Assembly: GCF_009765225.1 (NCBI RefSeq)
Contig: NZ_VMSF01000001.1
Location: forward strand, 3,100,001 to 3,164,000
Source of the DNA: Leifsonia sp. AG29
Lineage (GTDB): Bacteria; Actinomycetota; Actinomycetes; Actinomycetales; Microbacteriaceae
Direction of reading: 5' to 3'
Length of the DNA stretch: 64,000 nt
Positions 29,238-36,574 of this stretch are shown here, one piece after another. Position numbers and translations under genes: made by a program. Under the pieces are notes generated by a model. It was not told the origin of the DNA, ran no database searches, and saw nothing but the letters and a program-made list of their open reading frames with translations. The first letter of the stretch is position 1; each line of letters opens with the position of its first letter.

Positions 29238-30472
29238 ATGACGAACATCGACGACTCGAAGCCGGCTCAGGACGAGCCGCAAGACACACCGCCGGACTAC
29301 TGGTTCGGCATCATCGACCACCGGCTGCACGCCCGCCTCCGCGAAGCTCTCGCATCGCAGGGGCTCCGCCGCGGCGGCTGGAGGATCCTGCAGCTGCTCA
29401 ACGAGCGCCCCTCCACCGCGGAGGAGCTCGGGGCGAAGTCTGTGGGCCGTCGGCACGGAGGACCCCGCGGAGAGGGCCGGGGCTGGGCTTCGGCCCAGGG
29501 TACGGATTCCGGGGACGGCCGTGGATGCGCGGCGCGGGGCCATGGGCGCAAGAAGGGGAGGGGCCGGGACACGGCCGCCGCCCCGAGCGCGCGGAGGATC
29601 ACCCGCACGCCGCCGACGAGACGCGCCACGACCCGCGCGTGCACGGTTACCACGGCAGAGGGTACGGAGAGCACCCTGACCACGAGGGCGGCGCTGACCA
29701 GGGGGCGCGTCCCCATCAGAACCCCGCGGACGACGCGGGTCACGACCCGCGTGCCCGAAGCTACTACGGCGGCGGACACGGACAGCACCCCCACCACCAC
29801 GGCGACGAGTCGGGATTCCGACAGGGGTTCGGGAGGGGGTCAGCTCCCGGATTCGACCGCGGGTTCGAGCCGGGGTTCGAGCCGGGCCCGGAGCCCGCGT
29901 TCGAGCGTGGATTCGAGCCGGGCCCGGAGCCCGCGTTCGAGCGTGGATTCGAGCCGGGCCCGGAGCCCGCGTTCGAGCGTGGATTCGAGAGAGGCTTCGA
30001 GCGCGGATTCGAGCGCGGCATCGGTCGCGGCGGATTTCCGGGACGCGGCGGAGGTTACGCGGCGCAGTTCGGCCGCGGGTTCCGCCCTGGCTTCCCGCCG
30101 TTCGGGGCCGGGCCGGGCGCCTGGTGGCGTCCGGGCGGCGGGCCGGGCAGTCGGATCGACCGCATCCTGGCCGACTTCACCGAGCGGGGCTGGGTGTGGT
30201 TCGACGGAGACACAGCCACGCTGACCGAGGAGGGCCGCGCGGCCTATGACGCCGCCGCGGCCCAGGTCGCAGAGGTGCGCCGCGCACTGGCCGACGGCGT
30301 CTCCGACGCCGACTATGCCGCGACGATGCGAACCCTGGAACGCATGGCGGCCAACCTGGGCTGGTCGGACGCGTCGGCGGACGCGGGAGGGACGGAGCCG
30401 GAGGACGCGGACGGGGTCGAGTCTGCGGACTCGGACTCGGACTCGGACGGAGCCGCCCCGGCGGCCGGCTGA
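29238..30472 (+). pseudogene. Second MarR-like regulator, frameshifted
   Basis: The N-terminal half (ATG 29238, ribosome binding site GGAAGGGAG) reads PPDYWFGIIDHRLHARL to RPSTAEELGA, a first helix plus start of a winged helix. Near 29456-29480 the reading frame moves by one base: downstream, the sensible frame reads GLGFGPGYGFRGRPWMRG, a long Gly/His/Phe/Pro/Glu linker, then the second half of a winged helix (RIDRILADFTERGWVWFDGD, LTEEGRAAYDAAAAQV) and an acidic tail. A single missing base in the G/C runs of GAGAGGGCCGGGG would explain it. The unshifted frame continues as Ser/Thr/Arg nonsense to 30224. It is either a real mutation, a sequencing indel or, less likely, programmed frameshifting. 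Confidence 0.75.
29881..29988 (+). repeat. Three perfect 36-bp tandem repeats inside the second MarR-like gene
   Basis: Units at 29881-29916, 29917-29952 and 29953-29988 are identical. In the downstream frame each encodes EPGPEPAFERGF, and partial FERG units follow. 36 is a multiple of three, so copy-number change would keep the frame. Confidence 0.9.
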
Positions 30473-30529
30473 GACGCCACTAGTAGCCCCGTCACCGAGG
30501 CCGACGACCCGCTCCTCCGCTCGAGATGG

Positions 30530-30580
30530 CACTAATGGCCCCCTCACGGCTCCCCAAGAGCCCTGAGGGGGCCATTAGTG
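30530..30580. repeat. Hairpin module A
   Basis: CACTAATGGCCCCCTCA (30530-30546) pairs perfectly with 30564-30580, and the loop adds a GGCTC/GAGCC stem. Flanks GAGATGG and ACGTCTC extend the symmetry. It is the most stable of the three modules and could act as a terminator. Confidence 0.8.
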
Positions 30581-30613
30581 ACGTCTCACGCGCCAGCACC
30601 CGCGGGTAGCTGT

Positions 30614-30682
30614 GGATAACGTCTGCGGCGAGCGCCCCGGCCGGCGAACCAGAACGCCCCGAGGGCGCCTCGGACGTTATCC
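30614..30682. repeat. Inverted repeat GGATAACGTC/GACGTTATCC
   Basis: Perfect 10-bp arms at 30614-30623 and 30673-30682 enclose a 49-nt GC-rich centre (GGCGAGCGCCCC and GGGCGCCTCG). It lies between module A and the tandem array. Confidence 0.65.
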
Positions 30683-30709
30683 CGGCTCCACGAGTTGCGT
30701 CCGCTTGCT

Positions 30710-30917
30710 GAGACGTCACGGATGGCCGCGACGGCGTCGTCCGTGAGCGGTTCCCGCTGCTGAGACGTCAAGCCACGCTGCGACGGCGTCCTCCGTGAGC
30801 CGTTCCCGTAGCTGAGACGGCACCAGTGGCCGCGACGGCGTCGTCCGTGAGCCATTCCCGCAGCTCAGACGGCACGAGTGGCCGCGACGGCGTCGTCCGT
30901 GAGCCATTCCCGCAGCT
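30710..30917. repeat. Four 52-bp tandem repeats
   Basis: Units start at 30710, 30762, 30814 and 30866, each exactly 52 bp, sharing the core GCGACGGCGTCGTCCGTGAG. Units 3 and 4 are nearly identical; units 1 and 2 have diverged more. The array runs straight into hairpin module B, which begins with the same GAGACGGCACGAGTGGCC as unit 4. Confidence 0.9.
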
Positions 30918-30983
30918 GAGACGGCACGAGTGGCCCCCTCAGCGCCCCCGAAATGGCCTGAGGGGGCCACGATCGACGTCTCA
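30918..30983. repeat. Hairpin module B
   Basis: GTGGCCCCCTCAG (30930-30942) pairs with CTGAGGGGGCCAC (30958-30970). The flanks are GAGACGGCACGA and GACGTCTCA, as in module C. Confidence 0.8.
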
Positions 30984-31105
30984 GGTCGAGACGCCGACGG
31001 CAGCCTGTGGATGACGCGCCCACGTGGCCGCCCACGCTGACGGGCCGCGACGCACCGCGGAGACTCCTCCGCTGTTGACCGGCCAAAACGAGCCGGTCCC
31101 CGACT

Positions 31106-31172
31106 GAGACGGCACGAATGGCCCCCTCAGCACCCCCGAAGCGACCTGACGGGGCCACAAGCGACGTCTCAC
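31106..31172. repeat. Hairpin module C
   Basis: GAGACGGCACGAATGGCCCC begins the module and CCACAAGCGACGTCTCA closes it. The stem TGGCCCC-TCAG/CTGA-GGGGCCA has one mismatch, so it is a more decayed copy of module B. Confidence 0.75.
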
Positions 31173-31240
31173 GTCGCGACGCCGTCGGGAGGCTGTGGAT
31201 AGCGCAGGAGCGCCCGGCACACCCCCTCCCCCACCCCGCC

Positions 31241-31246
31241 TAGGAT
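31241..31246 (+). promoter_or_regulatory. -10 hexamer TAGGAT, leaderless-type
   Basis: TAGGAT is followed by 6 nt and the ATG of idi at 31253. Confidence 0.6.
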
Positions 31247-31252
31247 GGTCGC

Positions 31253-31804
31253 ATGACGCCAGCCCGCGAAGAGGTCGTTCTGCTCGCCGAGGATGGCACT
31301 CCGATCGGAACCGCCGACAAGGCCACCGTCCACACCAAGGACACGCCCCTCCATCTGGCGTTCTCGTGCCACCTGTTCGACGGGGAGGGGCGCCTCCTGG
31401 TCACGAGACGCGCGCTGTCGAAGGCGACGTGGCCCGGGGTGTGGACCAACTCGTTCTGCGGACACCCGGCGCCGGGTGAGGCGATCGAGCAGGCGGTCGT
31501 GCGGCGCGCCGCGGATGAGCTCGGTGCACGGATCGACAACCTCACCGTCGCGCTGCCCGAGTTCCGCTATCGGGCGACCGACGCGGCCGGCGTCGTCGAG
31601 TACGAGGTCTGCCCCGTCTACACCGCGACGATCGTCGGCGAGCTCCAGCCGTCGGCGTCGGAGGTGGCGGAGTGGGAATGGGTCGACCCGCGGGTGCTGC
31701 TCACCGCGGTGGACGCGACGCCGTGGGCGTTCAGCCCGTGGCTGACCCTCCAGCTGCCGGCCCTGTACGCCGAAGGGAGCGCCGAAGCTTCGGGTCAGCT
31801 GTGA
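31253..31804 (+). CDS. idi: Isopentenyl-diphosphate delta-isomerase, type I
   Basis: A 183-residue Nudix-fold enzyme converting isopentenyl diphosphate to dimethylallyl diphosphate for isoprenoid synthesis. The active-site cysteine C69 with the metal-binding histidine is in TNSFCGHPAPGE, the conserved glutamates in EYEVCPVY, and the Nudix-like helix in AVVRRAADELGA. Other metal-binding histidines are H27 and H34. Length equals the family norm. No other isoprenoid gene is adjacent. Confidence 0.95.
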   Translation: MTPAREEVVLLAEDGTPIGTADKATVHTKDTPLHLAFSCHLFDGEGRLLVTRRALSKATWPGVWTNSFCGHPAPGEAIEQAVVRRAADELGARIDNLTVALPEFRYRATDAAGVVEYEVCPVYTATIVGELQPSASEVAEWEWVDPRVLLTAVDATPWAFSPWLTLQLPALYAEGSAEASGQL

Positions 31805-31929
31805 GCCGCACTCATATTTTCCACCTGTGTAATTGACTGTGGATAACTTCGGGCGCGCGTATGCCGCCGCCTGAATGCGCCTCCCGACGACGGCAGCGCT
31901 CCACCCGGCAGCGCTCCACCACCCCGCAC

Positions 31930-32670
31930 TCAGTGCGCCCAGATGCGGTCCACGGCCAGAGTCGGCGTGAACGCGGGCTCGTCCGCCGCGGCCGCCGTCG
32001 GGAAGTCGAACACGGCCAGCATCAGCTGCAGCGGGTAGCGCGGCGGTGACGCGAGGATGCGCACCACGCGGCCGTCCACCCGGAACGACGCCTCGTCGTC
32101 GTCCCACACCGCCTCGTAGGCGTGAGGCTCGGTGACATCGATCGGGAGTGTCACGCGCTCGAAGTCCTCGGCGAGCCCGGGGTCGCGGAAGCGATGGAAG
32201 CCCATGCCCACGTCCGCGGAGCCGTCGCGCACATCGCGGCCGAACACCTCCATCACGCAGAGTTCGCCGCTGCGCTCCGGCCGGTCCTCGAAGCCCACCA
32301 GCCAGAGCGAGGCCATCGAGCGCGCGCCGAGGTAGAGGGAGGCGCGCATCCCGACGGTCCCGCCCTGCACCAGGCAGCCGCGGAACTCCTCCTGCTGCTC
32401 CCGGACGACGAGGTCGGGCCGGAACGGCTGCTGCCCGACCGTCGAGCCGACGGGGCCGGAGAAGTTGCCGCTCTGCAGACCCGAGACGCGCAGCGGCGGC
32501 TGATGGTCGTCGGCGCACCAGAGACCCTGCTCCGGCGGGATGCTCAGTTCGAGAAGCGAGTCCTCGATCCGGTACGTGGCGCGGGACGCCTCCAGAGAGC
32601 TCCAGGCCGGAAGGTAGTGGGGCAGCCAGACGCTGCGGTCGAGGTCGGGGTCGTCGAAGTCGTCGAACAC
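31930..32670 (-). CDS. GH16-like concanavalin-fold protein with altered active site
   Basis: A 246-residue cytoplasmic protein with the jelly-roll pattern of family 16 glucanases: an N-terminal DDFDDPDLDRSVWLPHYLP, central strands GMRASLYLGARSMASLWLVGFE and a C-terminal PLQLMLAVFDFP. The catalytic segment reads ELCVMEVFG, where the family has E-x-D-x-x-E; the middle Asp is Cys, while both glutamates remain. The start is GTG 32670 behind GGGAGG. It is 10 nt downstream of the partner gene, forming a two-gene unit. Function uncertain. Confidence 0.7.
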   Translation of the reverse strand: MFDDFDDPDLDRSVWLPHYLPAWSSLEASRATYRIEDSLLELSIPPEQGLWCADDHQPPLRVSGLQSGNFSGPVGSTVGQQPFRPDLVVREQQEEFRGCLVQGGTVGMRASLYLGARSMASLWLVGFEDRPERSGELCVMEVFGRDVRDGSADVGMGFHRFRDPGLAEDFERVTLPIDVTEPHAYEAVWDDDEASFRVDGRVVRILASPPRYPLQLMLAVFDFPTAAAADEPAFTPTLAVDRIWAH

Positions 32671-32680
32671 GGTGCCTCCC

Positions 32681-33208
32681 TCATCCGGTCCGGACCGCGT
32701 CGATGTGCTGCTCCAGCCACCAGGTGCGGCCTTCGTCGTCGGAGACCCAGCCGTCCCACTCGAACGACTCCGGCGTGATGCGGGAGAAGTTCCAGCGGAT
32801 GGGGCGGCCGTCGGTCTGCGAGCCGTCCTGACGGATGCCGTCGCGTCCGTGCGGCGTCGCGACCAGCGTGCAGAAGTCGCCCGAGGCCGCGCCGAACCAG
32901 CTGACGCGCCATGCGCCCAGCACCGCGTCGTACACCCGCATCGTCGTGCCGCGGCCCTCGACGCGTTCCGGGTCGGCGTGGTCGCGGGCGACGAGGACGT
33001 CCTGGACGGCCCGGCCGCCGAGCGTGTAGGCGAAGATCCACTCCTGGGTGGTCTCCCTCCACTCGCCGGTCGCCTCGTCGAGGAGGCGCACCTCGGCGTT
33101 CCAGCTGCCCACGAGCTGACCGAACAGGTGCAGCCGCTTCGGGTTGGCGCCGGCAGCAGCCCGACTGACCAGGGCCCGGGCGAACGCCGCATCGGTGATC
33201 TCGCTCAT
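32681..33208 (-). CDS. Conserved hypothetical protein, DUF1579-like
   Basis: A 175-residue soluble protein with alternating strands typical of a lipocalin-like barrel: LFGQLVGSWNAEVRLLDE, RETTQEWIFAYTLGGRAVQDVLV, then TTMRVYDAVLGAWRVSWFGA. This resembles DUF1579-type proteins that measure or bind small ligands. The ATG follows GAGAGGGG. It is co-transcribed with the GH16-like gene. No catalytic residues were identified. Confidence 0.65.
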   Translation of the reverse strand: MSEITDAAFARALVSRAAAGANPKRLHLFGQLVGSWNAEVRLLDEATGEWRETTQEWIFAYTLGGRAVQDVLVARDHADPERVEGRGTTMRVYDAVLGAWRVSWFGAASGDFCTLVATPHGRDGIRQDGSQTDGRPIRWNFSRITPESFEWDGWVSDDEGRTWWLEQHIDAVRTG

Positions 33209-33232
33209 GGTGCCCCTCTCGGTCGGTGCGGG

Positions 33233-33835
33233 TCAGGCGGGGCGACCCGCTTCGGTGCTCGAGACGTCGGTGCGGTGGAAGTTCAGGTACGAGCGGGAGG
33301 CGGTCGGCCCGCGCTGCCCCTGGTACCGGGAGCTGTACTCCGCGGAGCCGTACGGACGCTCGGCTGCCGACGACAGCCGGAAGAAGCACATCTGGCCGAT
33401 CTTCATGCCCGGCCACAGCTTGATCGGGAGGGTCGCGACGTTGCTCAGCTCGAGCGTCACGTGCCCCGAGAAGCCAGGGTCGATGAAGCCCGCGGTGGAG
33501 TGGGTGAGGAGGCCGAGCCTCCCGAGCGAGCTCTTGCCCTCGAGCCGGGCGGCCACATCGTCGGGGAGGCTGACGAGCTCGAACGTCGAGCCGAGCACGA
33601 ACTCCCCGGGGTGCAGGATGAACGGCTGGTCGGCGTCGACCTCGACGAACCGCGTCAGCTCGGGCTGGTCCTCCGCCGGGTCGATGAACGGGTACTTGTG
33701 GTTGTCGAAGAGCCGGAAGAACCGGTCGAGACGCACGTCGATGCTCGACGGCTGGATCATGGCGGGCTCGAACGGCTCGAGCGCGATGCGCCCGGCGCCC
33801 AGCTCGGCCTTGATATCACGGTCGGAGAGAAGCAC
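33233..33835 (-). CDS. dcd: dCTP deaminase
   Basis: A 200-residue trimeric pyrimidine deaminase. The conserved elements are [27 protein letters not shown] and the active-site glutamate region HVTLELSN. Actinobacterial members of this length are often bifunctional, releasing dUMP directly, but the sequence alone does not decide that here. The GTG start has TAGGCT 6 nt upstream, a leaderless arrangement. It feeds dTTP synthesis. Confidence 0.95.
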   Translation of the reverse strand: MLLSDRDIKAELGAGRIALEPFEPAMIQPSSIDVRLDRFFRLFDNHKYPFIDPAEDQPELTRFVEVDADQPFILHPGEFVLGSTFELVSLPDDVAARLEGKSSLGRLGLLTHSTAGFIDPGFSGHVTLELSNVATLPIKLWPGMKIGQMCFFRLSSAAERPYGSAEYSSRYQGQRGPTASRSYLNFHRTDVSSTEAGRPA

Positions 33836-33841
33836 GAGGCC

Positions 33842-33847
33842 AGCCTA
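33842..33847 (-). promoter_or_regulatory. -10 hexamer TAGGCT of dcd, leaderless-type
   Basis: On the minus strand TAGGCT is followed by 6 nt and the GTG at 33835. Confidence 0.55.
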
Positions 33848-33879
33848 CCGGTAGGGTTCGCGCCTCCGTCGAGCCCGCG

Positions 33880-34515
33880 TCAGCCCCGCTCGATCGGGCT
33901 CGAGGGGAGCCAGCCGAGCTCCTCCCCGCGTCGGAAGAAGTGCCGGAAGCTGTAGACGATCGGGTCCCAGCGACGGGGGTCGATCTGGCCGCTCGCGGCG
34001 TCGACGATCGCGGGGTCGGCGTGCACCCGCAGCGCCCGGGCCTCGAAGAGGTAGTAGCTGCCGTCGGCCGACGGTGTCGCCCTCTCGAGGCGTGCCTCGA
34101 ACTGGAGGCGGCACTCGGCCACACGCGGAGCGGCGACGACCTCGGACGGCTGGGCCGTCAGGCCCGCGGCGGAGAACTTGTCCGGTTCGTGCCGGTAGCG
34201 CTTGGCCTTGGCCTCCGGCACCGGGTGCCTCCCCGTCAGCGAGGACAGGCTGTGCAGCGCGCGCCACTGGTCGCCGCTGGGGAAGTTCACGGTGAGATCG
34301 GGCTGCTGCAGCGCGTTGTGGGCCGTCTGGCCGTCGGCCTCGATCCCGAGGACGAGCATCCGGCCGAGCGCCCAATACGAGGAGGCGGGGGCCAGGTTCG
34401 GCGTGCCGTCGTCGTTGACCGTGACGATGAGGAACGCCGGTGTGCCGACGTAGAGCACCTCCGGCTCTATCGTCACGTGCTCGATCGTCCCGTGCTCGAT
34501 CGGCCGCTCATTCAC
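33880..34515 (-). CDS. Flavin reductase-like FMN-binding protein
   Basis: A 211-residue split-barrel protein. The N-terminal strand pattern TPAFLIVTVNDDGTPNLAPAS and PDLTVNFPSGDQW fit the flavin reductase domain that binds FMN. Two short in-frame repeats (IEHGTIEHVTIEP) begin the protein, so the true start may be a later GTG. The annotated GTG overlaps the end of the nitronate monooxygenase gene by 8 bp, so the pair is likely co-transcribed and both use FMN. A physical redox partnership is inference. Confidence 0.75.
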   Translation of the reverse strand: MNERPIEHGTIEHVTIEPEVLYVGTPAFLIVTVNDDGTPNLAPASSYWALGRMLVLGIEADGQTAHNALQQPDLTVNFPSGDQWRALHSLSSLTGRHPVPEAKAKRYRHEPDKFSAAGLTAQPSEVVAAPRVAECRLQFEARLERATPSADGSYYLFEARALRVHADPAIVDAASGQIDPRRWDPIVYSFRHFFRRGEELGWLPSSPIERG

Positions 34516-35566
34516 CGGGAACGCCCCGGAGCAGCTCGGCGAACACCTCCTGAGCGTCGGAGCCGGGCGAGAGGGAGGCGCCCTGCCCCGCCCACAGCGA
34601 CACCAGGTCCGGCCGGTCCTGCCGCGCCGCCTCCGCCCGGAACGCTCCGGTCAGCCAGTTCTGCGCGGGGAAGGGCGCGATGGCCCCCTCACCCGCGGCC
34701 TCGATGGTGCGCATCGCGGGGTTGGGAATGCCCCGCGCGAACCGCCCGCTCATGACGCGGGTCAGCACCGTGTCGTCGGCCGCCGCGGTGCGCGCGACCT
34801 CGCGATGCCCGGGCGTCGCCACGGAGAGGTCCGTCGCCAGGAAGGCGGTGCCGACCTGCACACCGGAGGCGCCCAGCGCGAAGGCGGCAGCGACGCCTCG
34901 GCGGTCGGCGATGCCCCCGGCGGCGACGACGGGAACGCTCACGGCGTCGACGACCTGCGGCACCAGCGCGATGCCTCCGACGAGCGATTCCTGGGCCGGC
35001 CGCAGGAAGGAGGGGCGGTGCCCGGCACCTTCGAAGCCGGACGCGACCACGACGTCGACGCCTCCCCGCTCGAGCGCGACCGCCTCGGCGACCGTGGTCG
35101 CCGCGGCCATCACGACGATCCCGGCCGAATGGGCCGCCTCGACGACGGCAGCCGGCGGGACGCCGAACACGAAGCTCATGGCCGCCGGCCGCGCCTCCAG
35201 GACCGCCGCCACCTGCTCGTCGAACGAGGGGAGGAACGACGCCGGCACCGCGGGCACCGGCAGACCGAGCTCGTCGAAGAGCGGCTGCACGGCGGCGCGC
35301 GCCCGAGTGAGGTCGACCTCCTGGGGCGTGACCTCATCGCCGGTGGGCACCCACAGGTTGAGCGAGAACGGCTTCGAGGTCGAGGCCCGGAGCGCGGCGA
35401 CCGTCTCACGGATGCGCGCCGCGTCGTAGCCGTAGAGACCGAACGCGCCGAGGCCTCCGAGCTCGGAGACCCGGGCGGTCAGGGGGACGGACGACAGTCC
35501 GCCGAACGGACCGAGCAGGAGAGGGTGCTCGATGCCGAGGAGGTCGGTCAGCGCGCGCGAGGTCAT
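34508..35566 (-). CDS. Nitronate monooxygenase (NPD family)
   Basis: A 352-residue FMN-dependent TIM-barrel enzyme that oxidises alkyl nitronates, often detoxifying propionate-3-nitronate. Family features: LGIEHPLLLGPFGGLSS, the phosphate-binding VVAAGGIADRRGVAAAFALGA, and the catalytic histidine in GFEGAGHRPSF. The first ATG has TAGCGT 7 nt upstream. Class I or class II cannot be settled by eye; related fatty-acid enoyl reductases share the fold, so the substrate is not certain. Confidence 0.85.
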   Translation of the reverse strand: MTSRALTDLLGIEHPLLLGPFGGLSSVPLTARVSELGGLGAFGLYGYDAARIRETVAALRASTSKPFSLNLWVPTGDEVTPQEVDLTRARAAVQPLFDELGLPVPAVPASFLPSFDEQVAAVLEARPAAMSFVFGVPPAAVVEAAHSAGIVVMAAATTVAEAVALERGGVDVVVASGFEGAGHRPSFLRPAQESLVGGIALVPQVVDAVSVPVVAAGGIADRRGVAAAFALGASGVQVGTAFLATDLSVATPGHREVARTAAADDTVLTRVMSGRFARGIPNPAMRTIEAAGEGAIAPFPAQNWLTGAFRAEAARQDRPDLVSLWAGQGASLSPGSDAQEVFAELLRGVPGE

Positions 35567-35573
35567 GGTCCCG

Positions 35574-35579
35574 ACGCTA
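35574..35579 (-). promoter_or_regulatory. -10 hexamer TAGCGT, leaderless-type
   Basis: On the minus strand TAGCGT is followed by 7 nt and the ATG at 35566. Confidence 0.5.
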
Positions 35580-35654
35580 CTACACCGTTGCGTGACCGCA
35601 ATCGAATCGGGCGGCGGCTGTCGACCCTTTCAGATCCGCCCAGCGGATTCGGGG

Positions 35655-35673
35655 TTAGGAAAGGCTAACCTGA
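35655..35673. promoter_or_regulatory. DtxR/IdeR-type iron box
   Basis: TTAGGAAAGGCTAACCTGA matches the 19-bp consensus TTAGGTTAGGCTAACCTAA at 16 positions. It overlaps the likely -10 TAACCT (35666-35671), which is 7 nt from the ATG of the ZIP gene, an ideal place for repression by a metal-loaded DtxR-type protein. Confidence 0.75.
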
Positions 35674-35678
35674 GAGAC

Positions 35679-36536
35679 ATGTCCTCCCTGAGCATCGCCA
35701 TGCTGGGCGCCTTCGCGGGGCTCACGATCTTCCTGGGCCTGCCGTTCGGGCGCATCAAGTCGGATGCCGTCCCCCTGAAGGCCGCCCTGAACGCGATCGC
35801 GACGGGCATCCTGATCTTCCTGCTCTGGGACGTGCTCTCGCAGGCTTGGGAGCCGGTGGACACCGCGCTGCACGCGCACCACGTCGGGACGGCGCTGATC
35901 AACGGGCTCGTGATGGCGGCGTGCCTCGGTCTCGGCCTTCTCAGTCTCACCTCCATGGACCGCTACATGCGCCGGCGCGCGACGGCCGCGGCCGTGACGA
36001 GCGGTGTCTCGGGCGGTGCGGTCGCGGCGACGACCCCGACCGGGTCGATCGCGCTGGCCGCGCCTCCCGTGGCCGCACCCGCCGTGGGCGCCCACCGGCT
36101 CGCGCTCACGATCGCGATCGGCATCGGCCTCCACAACTTCGCGGAGGGTCTCGCCATCGGGACCGCCGCCGCCCAGGGCGAGCTCGCGTTCGCCGTGCTG
36201 CTCGTGATCGGCTTCGGCCTGCACAACGCGACCGAGGGGTTCGGGATCGTCGCGCCCCTCACCGGGACGAGGCCGTCGTGGGGGTATCTGGCGCTCCTCG
36301 GCCTGATCGGCGGCGGCCCCACGTTCGTCGGCACGATCATCGGGCAGTCGTTCCGCAACGACCTGGTGTCGATCGCCTTCCTCGGGCTCGCCGCAGGCTC
36401 GATCCTTTACGTCGTCATCGAGCTGCTCGCGGTCGCGCGCCGCACCGGGATGAAGACGCTCGTCGCGTGGTTCATCCTCGCGGGCATCGTCGCGGGGTTC
36501 CTCACCGACGCGATCGTGACCGCGGCCGGCGCCTGA
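35679..36536 (+). CDS. ZIP family metal transporter
   Basis: A 285-residue membrane protein with eight predicted helices. The metal-binding helices 4 and 5 show IGLHNFAEGLAIG and GFGLHNATEGFGI, the paired HN-x-x-EG motifs of ZIP proteins. The variable loop between helices 3 and 4 is Ala/Thr/Pro-rich rather than His-rich. Import of Zn, Fe or Mn into the cytoplasm is expected. The iron box in the promoter suggests that the cargo or the signal includes iron or manganese. The frame is open upstream, but ATG 35679 fits the first helix. Confidence 0.88.
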   Translation: MSSLSIAMLGAFAGLTIFLGLPFGRIKSDAVPLKAALNAIATGILIFLLWDVLSQAWEPVDTALHAHHVGTALINGLVMAACLGLGLLSLTSMDRYMRRRATAAAVTSGVSGGAVAATTPTGSIALAAPPVAAPAVGAHRLALTIAIGIGLHNFAEGLAIGTAAAQGELAFAVLLVIGFGLHNATEGFGIVAPLTGTRPSWGYLALLGLIGGGPTFVGTIIGQSFRNDLVSIAFLGLAAGSILYVVIELLAVARRTGMKTLVAWFILAGIVAGFLTDAIVTAAGA

Positions 36537-36538
36537 CG

Positions 36539-36566
36539 GCCTGACGGCCGCCGGCGCCGGTCAGGC
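36539..36566. terminator. Hairpin between convergent genes
   Basis: GCCTGAC (36539-36545) pairs with GTCAGGC (36560-36566), with a GC-rich interior that can pair further. It fills the 38-bp gap between the ZIP and DUF1269 genes. Confidence 0.5.
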
Positions 36567-36574
36567 GGGTCCGC

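Larger units (their letters stand above)
30473..31240. repeat. Gene-free, hairpin- and repeat-rich intergenic field
   Basis: About 770 bp with no credible gene on either strand. It is built from recurring pieces: hairpin modules flanked by GAGACG-NCAC and GACGTCTCA, a four-unit 52-bp tandem array, a 10-bp inverted repeat, and three scattered GTGGAT(A/G)(A/G)C words. A half module (GAGACGCCACTAGTAGCCCCGTCA) starts right at the stop of the preceding gene. The parts are listed separately. Confidence 0.8.

Noticed and set aside
28796-30472. 558-residue plus-strand gene covering the MarR promoter
   Set aside because: Its first part is the reverse strand of the left MarR gene and crosses the palindromic operator. 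Only the part after about 29460 is real coding sequence, belonging to the frameshifted gene at 29238.
30710-30917. Possible CRISPR array
   Set aside because: The 52-bp units are contiguous, without unique spacers of regular length, and no cas gene is nearby.
30473-31240. Small minus-strand frames with repeated motifs such as LREWLTDDAVAA
   Set aside because: They arise from the 52-bp repeats, whose length is not a multiple of three, so the same words appear in shifting frames without a continuous product.
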